DNA of 47,290 bases from Bremia lactucae (GCF_004359215.1 NC_090619.1:627847-675136); one strand, 5' to 3'. Positions 1 through 11,088 are shown, counted from the first letter of the stretch. Notes: generated by a model from the letters alone, not told the origin. Numbers and translations: made by a program.

Positions 1-745
1 GATGACGAACTAGCTTGAGCCTGTCTCAAGCTTAAGTCCTCCTGTTCCGCAACGGATATTGCTTCTTCAAGCGTATCCAGTTCCAAGCGGAACAGGTGGG
101 TCTTTACGGGACCATCCGCAAGACCTTGCATGAACACCGTAATCAACGTGTATACATGAACTGGGTTATTTGTTATACAACTCGCTAAGAGTCGTATGTG
201 CTGGGCATATGTGTGAACATCACGCTGGCCTTGCTCGAGTTTCAGAAGCTCTGAACGAGCTCTGAACTCAGCCCTGTGCGGTTCAAACGTCTATTTGAGC
301 CGGGCTTTAAAAGCCTCTAGCGACCCAAAGACGTATGGGTCGCACAACTTAAGGCCCAATGCCCAAGTTTTGGCACGACCTGCCAAATTTGATTGAGCGA
401 ATGCGACTTGCATTTGCTCGTCGATGATAAGATGGCCCTTATGGCATCGTCCAACTCGACAAACCATCTCAAGAGGAAGTCTTCTTCGACTCCCCTATAC
501 TTAAAGATGTCAATCTTTAAAGTTTCGGGACGACGCGTTTGCGTCATCCCAAGTACAGGGGTATGTACCTGCTGTAATCTCAACAGTTCTGCTTGTTGAG
601 AGCCTTGCTGATTCAGCAAGGCTACTTTTTCCTTCATCTCGTCAAGTTCTTGTTGTATGAACTTGGCGATGGATGAATGGAGGGTATCTCTGTTTAAATT
701 GGACAGCATTGCCAAGATTGCATCGTTTCCTACGGTCGAACTCAT
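1..745 (-). pseudogene. Ty3/gypsy gag fragment, element A1
   Basis: Broken gag (capsid/nucleocapsid precursor) read on the minus strand. The first 142 codons (745 to 317) are open, with an N-terminal coiled-coil-like stretch (FIQQELDEMKEKVALLNQQG) and the family motif RRPETLKIDIFKYRGVEEDF, then LLRWFVELDDAI. The same motif occurs in A3 (RRPESLKIEISKFKAVKGDS). After a frame break the similarity continues to base 1, so the gene runs off the left edge. It lies just downstream of its own PBS and 5' LTR. It is more divergent from A2 and A3 than those are from each other. Certain as an A-type gag; not functional as it stands. Confidence 0.85.
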
Positions 746-867
746 TCATTCGACCGCACTCCTTTCTATATCACTTCGAAAGGAGTAGCTTTCACGGGAA
801 ACGTGATTCGTATTCCCACTATCATTAAACATATCCATGTTAGATGTGGAAAATGTGGTCCTTGGAC

Positions 868-886
868 GGACTACAAAGTGCTACCA
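868..886 (-). other. Primer binding site of A1
   Basis: On the minus strand, two bases after the LTR end, reads TGGTAGCACTTTGTAGTCC. It matches the same site next to the A2, A3 and B LTRs (TGGTAGCACTTCGTAGTCC in A3). A start of TGG is expected for a complement to a tRNA 3' CCA end; I cannot name the tRNA. Confidence 0.7.
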
Positions 887-888
887 GG

Positions 889-1362
889 TGTAACGAGGCA
901 CTACGACTTGTACTGCTTCAGTACAAGTCCACTTCGCACTGCTTCAGTACAAGTCCACTTCGCACTGCTTCAGTTGCGAGTGGTGCCTTACGTTGTTTCA
1001 CGTACACTAGTACGTGAGAGGAAGACTCCTCTTTAAGGTAACTAGCTTAAAGAGGGTAATATTAAAAACTGTATTAATATAATTAAGTATCTCTCTATCT
1101 ATCTTGTAAGTGCTAACTTAATTATAATCTAATACTAAACATGCAATTGAATTCTTATCTTATCTGTATCTCTCTTTTGTTTATCTCTACAGCTGATTAG
1201 TCTGCGGAATAAATAGATATAATGGTCTATACCTATTAATGGATAAGAATTCTGAACATTACTATATAATGTAATATCCTCCAAATATTATTTACCTTTT
1301 AGATAATATATTAATTAACAACCTTTCATTGTTAATTTCAGGTAATGATACACCCCGTTTCA
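889..1362 (-). repeat. LTR of element A1 (5' LTR, minus)
   Basis: Starts TGTAACGAGG and ends CCCCGTTTCA in plus reading, close to the terminal inverted TGTAACGGG/CCCGTTACA of the family. Followed on its low-coordinate side by PBS then gag, so it is the 5' LTR of a minus-strand element. The interior is AT-rich and holds a 26-bp tandem repeat near its left end. Interior similarity to the other A LTRs is weaker than theirs to each other. Confidence 0.75.
912..973. repeat. 26-bp tandem repeat, 2.4 copies
   Basis: The unit starts ACTGCTTCAGTACAAGTCC and repeats exactly at 912, 938 and (10 bases only) 964. It lies inside LTR A1 and is absent from the other A LTRs here. Confidence 0.9.
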
Positions 1363-1445
1363 GTAAGCATGTATAATGCGCCATTTACCATTAGGCTTTT
1401 TGACACAAAATTTCGGGCATGTAACGAAGAAATTGCTTAAGGGTA
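1363..1445 (-). pseudogene. RT fragment of element B1
   Basis: Minus-strand reading gives FCVKKPNGKWRIIHA, the N-terminal reverse-transcriptase motif that B2 and B3 also carry (VCVKRPNGKWRLVHV in B3). The rest of B1 pol is missing because LTR A1 abuts here. Confidence 0.8.
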
Positions 1446-2690
1446 ACTTCTCCCATGACGTTACCGGTCACACCATTTGCAAGCGTATGAAACTGCTTGC
1501 TCGAATCACTTTGTGACGTTATAGATGCTTCGCTTCTCTGCTGTCTCGGTGTTGAGACATACGCCTCCTAGAGGCCGGGAGATCCACGTTCCCTAGTTTT
1601 CCGAAATTTACTGTCTCTGTACCAGAGCTGGTGTCCAATCCGACATTCGACGAGGAGTTATGTAACTCAAATTATTTGTCCAGTAATCGTTTACGTATTA
1701 CTTTAAGTGTATTAAAAAGGTTTGACACGAAATGCCCTGGATACTTGACAATAGTGTCATGAATGACATGACACCTCGGCCGACCACACTCGGTGGACTT
1801 GGACGTGCCACTCACGTGTCTCAGTGATATTACACCCTTAATGACTCAGCCTTAAGCCTACAATGCTTTCAGCATTCACGAATCGTTATTACAACGAGTG
1901 TCACTCGATCGAGTACTTGCCGTTTCACCCCCTTTTTCTATTCAAGCTCAGGATTAATGTTTGCAACATTGGAGTTTATTTACTCAAACTTTCCAATATT
2001 TAGCACACTGATAGATTCGGTCAGTGGTTCGCTCCAATTGCGCTTTTCTTGCCTAGCAAAGGTGGATTCATGACTTGAAAACTTTGCTAGGAACATTACG
2101 CGTTGCTCCTCAGGCCCTAGACCTCCAGTCGACCAATAACACATGGCGTTCAAGCCAGGCCATACCAAGGATGAGATCATATCTCGAATCAAATAAAGAA
2201 CGAGACAGAGTTCCACACTGTCAGAAACTTAATACCTTAGCTCAACGGAAGTTGAGTTACTGTTGTCATACATGTATATTTTATTTAATCTTGATAATCA
2301 CCCGGACTTGAGAAAATGTGACTCGAGTCCCGGTAACTAAGCAAACAGTGGTTATATCAACTTCATCACCTTCGTGCGCTTACACTCCTTAGCCTATTGC
2401 TGATTCCCTTCAAGGAAAAGACGTCGAGCATAATTAAAAGACGCCCCTGAGTCATTCAAAGTTGACCATGGCTTATCAAAGCCATAGACGTCGCCTGAGC
2501 GACTAACAATCCAGGCTCGTACTCACACCCCGTGCCCTTACGGACAAAGCGAATTAAGGATATGTCCTATTTACTCTCACCTCCCAGAGGTCCATCGCAG
2601 ACTAGGTCTTTCCCAGTAGGGCGCCCCGTCCCTACTGGGTATCGACTGGTTCCCGCACCGTACCAGATTTCTGGTGTAGGTCGGGATTGT
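1446..2690 (-). pseudogene. Protease and pre-RT linker, element B1
   Basis: Retropepsin-like region on the minus strand, riddled with stops. The C-terminal protease signature SRYDLILGMAWLERH lies at about 2145-2190 and corresponds to ILG-MPWL of gypsy proteases. Upstream (higher coordinates) the reading resembles a DEVDI protease core. The stretch from 1446 to about 1970 aligns to the protease-to-RT linkers of B2 (24300-24600) and B3 (32800-33050). The function would be Gag-Pol processing; this copy is dead. Confidence 0.75.
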
Positions 2691-3660
2691 TGCCCTTTCA
2701 AGCTTTGCGCGCGTTATGTAAGGAACAAACCCGGCGTGTGTGTTTCATGTTCCCGCATAGATAACATCTGCTGATGTTTCTATGCGGTTCCACAGCTTCA
2801 AATTCTTCTTCTCTCTCCTAAAAGAGGTGGGTTCCGGTCTATAAGACGACCCCGATGTGCTCGAAGAGATTGAACAGTGAACGAGCGTGCTAACACGAGC
2901 CGACTTATGGTCGAATTCAAGCGCGTAGCGCTATGGCAACTGCATTTTCAAAAGTGACGGGATGGGATCGGTACAATTCCGTCCGGGCAACGCCCTCATT
3001 GAGACCCTTATGAAGCCGATTACTAAATTGCTTCTTGCACCGGATCTTTATGAATAGCGGCATTGAGATTCCTCGACTCCTGGACATAGTCTCCTAGGGT
3101 TCGTTTACCATGACGAGTCGCTATGAGTCGTGATCGATTACGAAAAGCCTGATGAGGTGGTGCAAATATGCTAATTATATGCTGTTCCAGCGAATCCCAT
3201 GTGAAGAAAGCAACGTTTATAGACGTGTTGCCCGCATGTGCCCGTGCCCGTTCCATGGCTCTCCCCGAGCTTAGAGATGGCCATGACCAACTTTTGTCGT
3301 TCTGTAAAGAGCATGGTAGAGTCTCCGGACATCTCCTATTGCTTGATTCAGAAAATGAGGTTCTCTTCCTCTTAAATCTCGAACGTCTTAGCATTGACAA
3401 CAAGAAGGCGAGCCTTAGGCTCTGATTAAGGTAGAGAAGTGTATCTAGTCGGCATAGATGCCGCTAAGTGGTCCTGTGACCCGTCCGATAAGAGAGGATT
3501 GGTATCGCATAAAGGCTTTTAGCCTAGGATCCAGGAACCTTTGGTCCATGATGATTTCAATGTGTTCAAGCCCAAACAAGGTTTTGAGCTTCTCCAACGC
3601 TGCACGTTTCGCACCTGAAAGTTCGGAAAAAGTGTTTCTTTCAGCAGAGGCTTAGTATTA
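2691..3660 (-). pseudogene. gag of element B1
   Basis: Minus-strand gag. The longest open part, 3403 to 3023 (126 codons), carries the retrotransposon-gag core TWDSLEQHIISIFAPPHQAF followed by RHGKRTLGDYVQESRNLNAAI. A CCHC knuckle CYLCGNMKHTRRVC (spacing 2-4-4, all four ligands present) sits at about 2727-2772. Frame breaks separate core and knuckle. Just downstream of the B1 PBS/LTR. Confidence 0.8.
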
Positions 3661-3680
3661 TAAAGACTCAGGCGTAGATT

Positions 3681-3697
3681 GATAACAAGTGCTACCA
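3681..3697 (-). other. Primer binding site of B1
   Basis: Minus-strand TGGTAGCACTTGTTATC, two bases from the LTR start TGTAGC. The first 11 bases equal the PBS of family A. Confidence 0.55.
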
Positions 3698-3699
3698 GG

Positions 3700-3757
3700 T
3701 GTAGCCGAGCCACCTTGCTCCTTAAGTCAAAGGAAGACTTATAGAATCAAAGAGTCA
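3700..3757 (-). repeat. LTR fragment of element B1
   Basis: Begins TGTAGCCGAGCC and matches the first ~55 bases of the LTR at 26236. It then breaks off into the chromodomain end of element C1. Confidence 0.7.
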
Positions 3758-4790
3758 CTTCGTTGTATCCTTTTCATAGGTAGTCACCAAGCCGGGTACG
3801 CCAATACGTAGGGTATCGATCGGCCTCAAGAGTCGAAAATCTTCGAATAACCTCTGTATTGGACGAGGATCTGATACCTTTGCCTCACGGAGCGGTGAGC
3901 AAGCAACTTACCAACAAGAAAGCGTTGATTTCGACCAGCATCCATCAGTGCAGGCGGCGCCCGATAGGAGCGGCAATCTCGCCCGCCTACTCGCGGCGTT
4001 ACCATCGTCCGTTCAGTCGCAGGCGTTAAGCGCTGCTGAACGACGTATGGTGGATCTCGAGGGTAAAGTCTTGCGACTGACCTCGGATCTTTATGATATC
4101 GGAACGAAGGCTCGTCAGGGTTATGAGCGCCTGAAGACTCGCTTGGTCCTTCTGGAGAAGATAACGCTGAGGGATCCGCGTTTCTCGCGTGATGTCCCTC
4201 GCTCTCCTAGTCCTGTTCGTGGTGAGAGGAGTCATTCGGCTAAAATTTTTCGTCTTCACTGTCCCCCTCACCCTATCGACGCTCGACTCACAGTCGGCGT
4301 CGCCATCGGTCTCCTTAGACGGATGAGGGTATGTGGCCTCATTTGGGTCTCCATTTTGTTTCAGACTACGCACGTAAAATACGGGGTGCGTCTTCATATA
4401 CGGGGAAAGGCGAGTCTAATATTTAGGTCTCCAACCTCTTCTACCACCGTAAAGCCCAATGAAACGCGGCAACAAATTCGAAGTACCTCCAGGTAGTAGT
4501 ACCTCCAGGTAGTACAGAAATTGCATTCTTGGGTAGGGTAGCAGTACCTTTTAGTACTTTTTCAACCATCTAACGCGTTCTTACTTTTCCGACCATTTCG
4601 GTCCGAATATTCTTTTTGCTTGTCCTGTGCGCTTGCCATCGCGTCTCGGACTTTTCGTGTGATGGCTAATCGCTCATCCACAAAGCGATGATCCTCGCTC
4701 ATTTTTTAAGCATCAAACCCGCCTTTGACAACGCTGAAATGTCGGTCATAGGACGTAGTTTTCTTGACCACTGCTAATCTGCAGGGTCAC
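3758..4790 (-). pseudogene. C1 integrase C-terminal tail and chromodomain
   Basis: Minus-strand pol end. In order: the helix-rich tail ITRKVRDAMASAQDKQKEY (about 4690-4600), a GPF-type segment, MKTHPVFYVRSLKQ (from 4397), a basic linker (TTNRTRRARDITRETRIP), then after frame changes the chromodomain core RQRYQILVQYRGY and DVPGLV-like end near 3760-3900. Chromodomains at this place are thought to steer integration to marked chromatin. The same strand pair carries an antisense frame (3840-4496). Confidence 0.75.
3840..4496 (+). CDS. Antisense ORF over the pol 3' end of C1
   Basis: Plus-strand frame opposite pol, open for 182 codons from the GTG at 3948 and recognisable upstream from about 3840 (GRGSDTFASRSGEQATYQQE). 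It shares long blocks with the minus-strand frame of C2: VLRLTSDL, YERLKTRL, RFSRDVPRSP, LTVGV, FQTTHV. Residues about 25-75 look like a charged coiled coil; a basic, Ser/Pro-rich stretch follows. No known domain recognised. Part of the conservation is forced by pol on the other strand, so coding status is uncertain; the C2 copy extends well beyond pol. Confidence 0.45.
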   Translation, partial: SSNNLCIGRGSDTFASRSGEQATYQQESVDFDQHPSVQAAPDRSGNLARLLAALPSSVQSQALSAAERRMVDLEGKVLRLTSDLYDIGTKARQGYERLKTRLVLLEKITLRDPRFSRDVPRSPSPVRGERSHSAKIFRLHCPPHPIDARLTVGVAIGLLRRMRVCGLIWVSILFQTTHVKYGVRLHIRGKASLIFRSPTSSTTVKPNETRQQIRSTSR

Positions 4791-5890
4791 CAAGGCAAGT
4801 TTCTGTCGTTGAGATGATACCCTCGCGGGCATCGTCATATTGACAAAACTATGTCCTTCTTTCGCACCGAGCATAGTGAGAGGCCCTCCCCCACTAAGAA
4901 TCGGGCTGTGCACAAACGAGACGGGCGTCCGAGGATGGTCAGTCCGTTAATATAAAACGGTGTCTGACCCGTACTGGCGTGGACACTGGTATTTATAGCG
5001 AACTCCACAAAGGGCAATTGCTTGCTCCATTCTTTGGGAGTTGCTATAGTGCATAAGACATCCGCCACGACCCGATTGGCACGTTCTGTTTGGCTATCGG
5101 TCTGGGGTTGATCTGCGGTCGATATGAGCAGCTTGCTACCTAGCAGCTCGAACACATGTCGCCAAAAAACAGACATAAAACGTGGATTCCGGTTCGATAC
5201 TTTGGACTTGGTCATCGCGTGTAGTCGGTAAACATGATCCAGGAACAAGAGAGCTGCCTCCTTGACTGTGATCGATGTCTTACATGGTGCTAAATGCACC
5301 ATTTGGCTCAGTCTGCCTACAAAGACGACTAGCCCTGTCCGACCCTTATGATCGGGCGGCATGCCAAACATGAAGTCCAGGCTTACTGACTTCCAACAGT
5401 TGGTTGGAATCGGTAGCGGCTTCAGTGGCGCACTGCTGGACGGTGCAGGCTTAATGCGCCGACACTGTTCGCAAGAGCGAATATAGTTGGCCACCCATCT
5501 ATATAGGTGTGGCCACCAAAATTCGTCTGATACTCGTAAGAATGTCTTTTCACGGCCCAGATGCCCATTAGATGCCGCATCATGGAGCTAGTGAAGTATA
5601 ATCAGCAACCGATCTGTCTCATGAGGCACAGTTTCTCCAGGAATCACAAGTTGACAGCTGATTCCATAACAGGCCATCGCTGTAGCTAAAGCGATTCAGC
5701 TTAGCTTCCAGGTGCGACGGAAGGGTTACCTTTCGTCCACCAAAGTGATCCAACAGCAGGCGACAATGGTCGTCCTGACTGTAGCTTTCTTTTATTTCAG
5801 AGGCTAATGAGCTAGTCACGTGGTATGCCTTCATGGCTGCCAACGTTGATGGCTGAAATTATGCTTTAGCACTAGACATACTTTCCAGGT
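4791..5890 (-). pseudogene. C1 integrase core
   Basis: 219 codons are open from 5494 to 4835. Visible: CEQC zinc-ligand pair, RIKPAPSSSAPLKPLPIPT, then SLDFMFGMPPDHKGRTG with the first catalytic Asp. The second catalytic site, normally in an SDRDPRF motif, reads SNRNPRF, and the position of the catalytic Glu (usually NRxLE) reads RVVADVL. So two of the three DDE residues are lost. The HH half of the zinc domain is broken (5843-5619 holds the preceding linker). Would integrate cDNA; inactive here. Confidence 0.85.
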
Positions 5891-5899
5891 GGCTTACCA

Positions 5900-6440
5900 C
5901 GAAGTCTTATCTGCGCGATAAAGCGTCAGCCAAGAAATTCGACTTACCCGGCTTGCATTCAAGTTTAAAATTAAATTCAAAGAGAAATGTAAGCCATCTT
6001 GCCATTCTAAGCGAGAGGTGCGCTGAGTTTATTTCGGTCCGCAGTGATGCGTGATCCGTATAAACCACAAATGCAATAGGTGCATACAAAACCTGACAAG
6101 AACATAGTTTATTGAAAGTAGCTCTTCGTCATGCACAATGTGATTTATTTCTGCGGCTTTTAAAAGTCGGAGCTGATAAGAGATGACACGGCGACGCCGT
6201 CGTCATCCTTCTGCATGAGCGCGCTTCCGATTACAAAATTACTCGCATCGCACACGACGCTATAGGGCTTATCCGAGTCTGACAATGCCAAGACCGGTGT
6301 CTCTACAAGAGATTGCTTCACTGATCTGAACGCATCATCTTGTTCTTTTAACCAAACCCATTCTGCGTCCTTTTTTAAGAGGTCAGATATTGGTTTCGTT
6401 TGCTCAGCACAATTCTTGCTATATTTCTGCAAGTAATTAG
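5900..6440 (-). pseudogene. C1 RNase H
   Basis: Two open pieces, 6432-6160 and 6089-5907, about one RNase H domain. Motifs: VVCDASNFVIGSALMQ (first catalytic Asp), VVYTDHASLRTEI, and the terminal LADALSRR. A frame break lies between the pieces. It would degrade RNA of the RNA:DNA hybrid during reverse transcription. Confidence 0.85.
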
Positions 6441-7600
6441 CGAGCCCTACGAATCGTCACAAATCCTTCACATGCCGTGGGATTGGCCATTTCTTACCGA
6501 TTTTGCCTTTTCTGGGTCTGCTCGTACACCATGTGTACCAACGATGCAGCCCAGCACAGGTATCTCAGGGACCCCTACGGCGCACTTTTGCAAGTTGACG
6601 TACAATTCGGTATCCTTTAAAGTCTGCAGCACAGCGTCTAATTGACGCTTGTGCGACTCTATTGCGCTCAGCTAGTCCTCGACCCTACTATGCACGAATA
6701 CATCGTCAAAGTAATGGGGCGCGTAGTCATGGTGCTGACGCACCACGTGAGCCACCACCCGGTTGAATGTCGCTGGTGCGCTTTCAAGCCTTGGGGCATC
6801 ACAAGCCACTCCCAAAGCATACCGGTTGTTTTTTTCAGCTGTTTTGGCTACATCGGGCTCTCACATGATTCCCTGATAGTAGCCATCCTTCAAATTCAAC
6901 GCGGAAAAGATTGTTGACTTTCCCATGCAGCTCAACAAAACATCTTTCCGCGGAATTGGCGTTTGCGCCGGTTTGGTCGCCATTTTCAGCTGATTGTAAG
7001 CATGAACCACGCGCGATCCACCCGTGGCTTTACGCACACAAAAGGTCGGGTTGCAGTGAGGCGATTTGCCCTCACGCACATGTCCCACCTTGGCTCGCTT
7101 GTCGGAGAATTCATCGACAAAATCGACTTGTTCTTTCAGCAACGGCCATTGCCTGGTCACACAATACTTGATGCCAAGTTCGAGGTCTATTTCGTGCCCG
7201 ATGCCCCTATCTGCTGGTAGGCGGCTCGGCACTTCTTCTTGGAACACATCGCGATGTTTCCACAGAACTTCAGAGAACGAACTGTCTTTCAAGGCATCCC
7301 AGCCTTGAGCAGCGAACCGTTTCTTTTTGTCCATTTCTAGGACGCTCTTGTAAAATTGTGGACGACGAGCAACAGTCTACGAAATTCTCGTCTGGAACTG
7401 GTGCGACTATTTCGTGGATCTTTCCTTCCTTTAATTCGGCAAGGAACAGATCCCACGACATCTCCGGGAGATTTACTATCTCCTCGGCAGATTTAAAGAC
7501 TTGCTGGAGCACCTCAACTGAGGATGCCTCCGCAATTTCGTCTTTGACGCGTTCGAAGACCGGTCCTCTTTAATAGGATCTAATTGAAAGGTCACGTGTT
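6441..7600 (-). pseudogene. C1 reverse transcriptase
   Basis: Open from 7334 to 6861 (157 codons) with GIGHEIDLELGIKYCVTRQW, TFCVRKATGGSRVVHAYNQL, TPIPRKD and FSALNLKDGYYQ. After a stop the reading goes on through APATFNRVV to the catalytic YFDDVFVHSR at 6702-6713 and CIVGTHGVRADPEK. All the usual RT blocks are present. The region before it (7512-7335) is the protease-RT linker. Confidence 0.88.
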
Positions 7601-7940
7601 TAGATGTGCCTTTGATCGTCCTAATTTGTCGTTTACTCGTTCTTCGACTCACCACGACCTTTGGCTGGGAGGCGGGTGCCGTTGCTCTCCTGGCTAACGC
7701 ACCTCTTCAAACCGCACCGGGATATAGGCACTGTGCCAGTTTATGCGACGCTTGACGTCATGTCAGCTCGCTATCTACAGCCACTAGCTCTCGGCTCTGT
7801 GCAGGACTATGGAGCACATGACTACTTGCCATTCTCCTTTTTCTACCTCAGTCTTCACGAGCTAGTTAGAAATTAGTGACGTTTGACATACCGTCAACAC
7901 ACCCTCAACTGTGTTCGACAGACATCAGTTGCATGCGCCT

Positions 7941-8466
7941 CTATCAGGAGCACATCCTTTCCGGTGTCCTGCATAGCGTTTGCAACTGTGCGTGTACGCC
8001 AGTCTGTCCATGATTAGTGTTTTGCCAAATATGGCATGCCTCGGATGAGGTCACACGGACGCTCCAGATCTAGCACTGTGAACTTCTTTTTACACGAAAA
8101 GTCACTAAAGCTGAAGGCGAGTTCTAATTGAACTACCTCAGACTTAACGAGCGCGCCGTTCGCTTAACCAACGGTCGCGTCTTCTCGCTTGCCATCCTGG
8201 CAAAGCGACTCAAACATCGCCGGTCTCTTTCTTAGAGCCGCGAGTTTCACAAAATTTTGTGATGCACCCGAATCCACTAGGATAGTCATCACCTGGTCAT
8301 AGCCTCTTACATGAGCGCTATAGACCAGCAGGGTTAAGGTCCGAAATTTCGAGACCTCAGGGACTATGCTACGCATTTGTTCCAAAACTCTGAACTTAGG
8401 GGTAACTTCAGAGTCCGCGTCAGTAGGGCATCCCGCCCCTACTGCGCTCCTGCGTTTCCCGACCAC
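7941..8466 (-). pseudogene. C1 aspartic protease
   Basis: 100 open codons (8466-8164) with the catalytic ILVDSGASQNFV (Asp at about 8274). After a stop the reading continues with FTVLDLERPCDLIRGMPYL, the second half of a gypsy retropepsin. The active-site triad is intact here, unlike in A2. The interval 7601-7940 is a poorly conserved linker with no clear domain. Confidence 0.85.
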
Positions 8467-9488
8467 TCATTGGTCGATGCAGAACTCATGTGTCTCGCAC
8501 GCTGGTTCTTGCCATCGACCTTTGGGAAGGGAGTCCTCTTGCTGGGCGTCTTCGCCCAAACAGGGCCTGGCATAGCAGCGAGCCATCATATGGCCGCGCT
8601 TGCCGCATTTATAGCAGACAACGTCTGCATTGCCCAACTCCATGGTAGTGGCATCTGACCGCTCGGCCGACGGCTTATACCAAGTTGTCGCCAAGGCACT
8701 GTTGTAGGATTGCTCCTCAACTAAGGAAATTCGGATTGACTCTTCCATCGTCAACGTCATCTTTTTGTAAAGGGCCTGTCGCGATGAGCCATGCCGTAGT
8801 CCGTTCATAAAGGTCGGCACTTTAATGTCCTTTTAAATCGGACCCACGGTAATGGACGCCGACAGCGAGCGCATCTCTTGCACATACTCTTGCAGAGATC
8901 GCTTCGCCTGTCGCTTTCCAAAGAAGCGCGCCTGAAGCAACACTACGTTGTTTGGCGGCTGGTACATGGCGCGAATCTTTTCCTTGAAGATCACACATGT
9001 AAGGAACGCCTTTCTGTCCGCCATAAGCGCCGAGTTTGCCCACTTCGAGGCCTTACCGCGTAGGTGCGACATGGCGTACGACACCATCTGGCTGTCGTTC
9101 TCGATAATCTGCGCGACACCGCATTTCCACGGCTAAAAGCTAGTAGGCAATCGTGTGCGCTGCAGTTCCATCGAACTTGAGCGGGTCCATCCAAATGGGC
9201 CTCGGCTGATGCGGCCGGTGCAGAGAGCATCCAAACAGTCCTGTTGAGAGCCTCGCTCCGAGCCTGCTCATCCCTCAGCTCATCCTGAGTCTGAATGGCG
9301 GACGCGGCCCTCCGCTGTCCGAGCACGAATGCCTCAAACTGCTCCAACTGAGCAACACGTTGCTCAGGAGGACTACCCAGGAGCCTGGCCAGGGCTTGTT
9401 CACCACATCTTTGCACCATAAGCCCTGCTACCTCCCGATGATGTTCGGAGAGGTGGGGGATATAAGCCCAATCAATATTGAGGCTCAT
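8467..9488 (-). pseudogene. C1 gag
   Basis: Starts MSLNIDWAYIPHLSEHH at 9488, about 60 bp inside the LTR end; C3 has the same start (MGLNIDWIHFPHLSEHH). A frameshift near 9090-9140 and a TAA at 8833 interrupt it. The core reads SYAMSHLRGKASKWANSALM, AMYQPPNNVVLLQARFFGKR, QAKRSLQEYVQEMRSLSASI. A perfect CCHC knuckle CYKCGKRGHMMARC lies at 8575-8616. Nucleocapsid/capsid precursor; the most readable gag in the window. Confidence 0.88.
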
Positions 9489-9544
9489 CCTCACGTACAC
9501 ACGCAGAGATGTGGGTCTGGGAAGGATTTCAAGAGCTTCTAAGT

Positions 9545-10168
9545 GTAGGCAAGCACGTCGTAATGCGGCCACGCTCTACTTAGACACACACCCTAGCACA
9601 GCGAGGAAGCGGTTTAACTAGCTTCTCTTGCGTGCAGTGAGGTAGTTGCGGTGGGCGAGTGAGCGACCTCAGTCAACGCACTAAGTACTCTGGTTAAGTG
9701 TCGTAACGGGAAAAAGTATGACATCACACCAACAACTTTCCCTAAGAACATCAGGCAGCTTAGAAACACAAAGCTACTCCCTAAGCGAGTTACGTACCCC
9801 GAGCTGCTCTTGAACTAAAAGCAGCTGCGTATTCTGCTGCGTGCAGCGAAGAAGCTGATTCATCACCTCCGTAACTGACAATGTGCGCTGCATTTGCCCA
9901 TCCATACGCGTTATAGTTATGTGCGACGCGGCAATCCGGCTCCTCGTGCACACTTACTAAATCGGAATAAGTTTTCAGACTGATTTATATGTAATCGCAT
10001 TAAATAACAATACCTATTTTTACCAATCCAAATGTCATCTCTATAGATAACACTAATATGTATTGCGAGCATATCTTTCAAGATATCTCGCGTAACGGAT
10101 AACGATAGCCATTACCACGGATGACGCTGAGCGTCATCCCTCCTAATGTGAATGCATTGATGTGCACA
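9545..10168 (-). repeat. 5' LTR of C1, truncated, with an insertion
   Basis: Reverse complement of the C LTRs at 12439 and 46826. It shares the ACTACCTCACTGCACGC block, the CACGAGGAGCCGGATT block and the GGATGACG...CGTCATCC palindrome. The outer end is lost at 10168, where element C2 begins. An extra ~230 bp (9704-9935) interrupts it. Confidence 0.8.
9704..9935 (-). other. gag-like insert inside LTR C1
   Basis: Absent from the other C LTRs, which read straight from GGATTACCG to CGACACTTAACCAG. On the minus strand it contains an ATG followed by about 45 open codons: MDGQMQRTLSVTEVMNQ, then QQNTQLLLVQEQLGVRNSL. This resembles the Gln-rich N-terminal part of a gypsy gag. Source element unknown. 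Confidence 0.55.
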
Positions 10169-11088
10169 CCATTTTAAATTAACGGACTGCGCTATCCTCG
10201 GACGCCAGTTATGTTTGTGCGCGGCCCGAGTCTTAGTAAGGGAGTGCCTCTCACTATGCTCGGTGTGAAAGAGGGATATAGTTTCGTCAACACGACGGTG
10301 ACCCGCGAAAGTATAACCTCAACGACAGAAACTTGCCCTAGTGACCCTGCCAGTTTAGCAGTGGTCAATAACGCTACGTCCTTTGACCGACCTCTCGGCG
10401 GTATCATAGGCGAACTTGATGCTAAAAACGTGAGCGAGCCTCAACGCTTTGTGATGAGCGATTAGCCATCACACGAAAAGTCCGTTACGCGATGGCAAGC
10501 GCACAGGACAAGCAAAAAGAATCTTAGGGCCGAAATGGTCATAAAAATAATGAACGCTTTAGAGTGGGTGTAAAAGTACTATTAAGTACTGCTACCCTAC
10601 CTAAAAATGCAATTTCTTCACTACCTGGGTGTTCTACGAAGTTGTTGCCGCGTTTCATTAGGCCCTTAACGGTGGTAGAAGAGGTTGGAGACCTAAATTA
10701 TATGCTCACCCTTCCTTGTTTATAAAGACGCCACCGTATTGCACGTGGGTCGTCTGAAACGGTATGTAGACCCAAATGAGGTCACATATCCCCATCTGGC
10801 TAAGGAGACCGATGGTGACGCCGACTGTAAGTCGACCGTCGTTCGGGTGAGGGAGACGGAGAAGGCGAAAAAGTATCAGCCGACCGACTCCTCCACCACG
10901 AACAGGATTCGGAGAGCGAGGAACATCACGCGAGAAACGCAGATCCCTCAGCATTATCTTTTACAGAAGATCCAAGCAAGTCTTTAGGCGTTCATAATCT
11001 TGACGAACCTTCGCGCGGACGACATGAAGATCCGAGGTCAGTCGCAAAACTTGACCCTCGGAGTCCCCAATAAGTCGTTCATCAGCGC
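10169..11088 (+). pseudogene. C2 integrase tail
   Basis: Plus-strand pol. Opens with INGLRYPRTPVMFVRGPSLS (end of the integrase core, as NGLTILGRPS in C1), runs to SVTRWQAHR-type tail (10450-10560), then FYVGRLK-like MHVGRLKRYVDPNEVTYPHL (from 10739) and the basic linker TTNRIRRARNITRETQIPQH. Several frame changes. Homologous to C1 4026-4790. Confidence 0.78.

Larger units (their letters stand above)
3758..10168 (-). mobile_element. Ty3/gypsy chromodomain element C1, near full length
   Basis: One continuous minus-strand element: 5' LTR (about 9545-10168, outer end lost), gag (9488-8467), protease, RT, RNase H, integrase, and integrase tail with chromodomain (to 3758). The 3' LTR and 3' untranslated region are lost at the junction with LTR B1. 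Internal order is that of chromoviruses. It is the best preserved pol in the window, but frameshifts, stops and lost integrase catalytic residues make it inactive. Confidence 0.85.
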
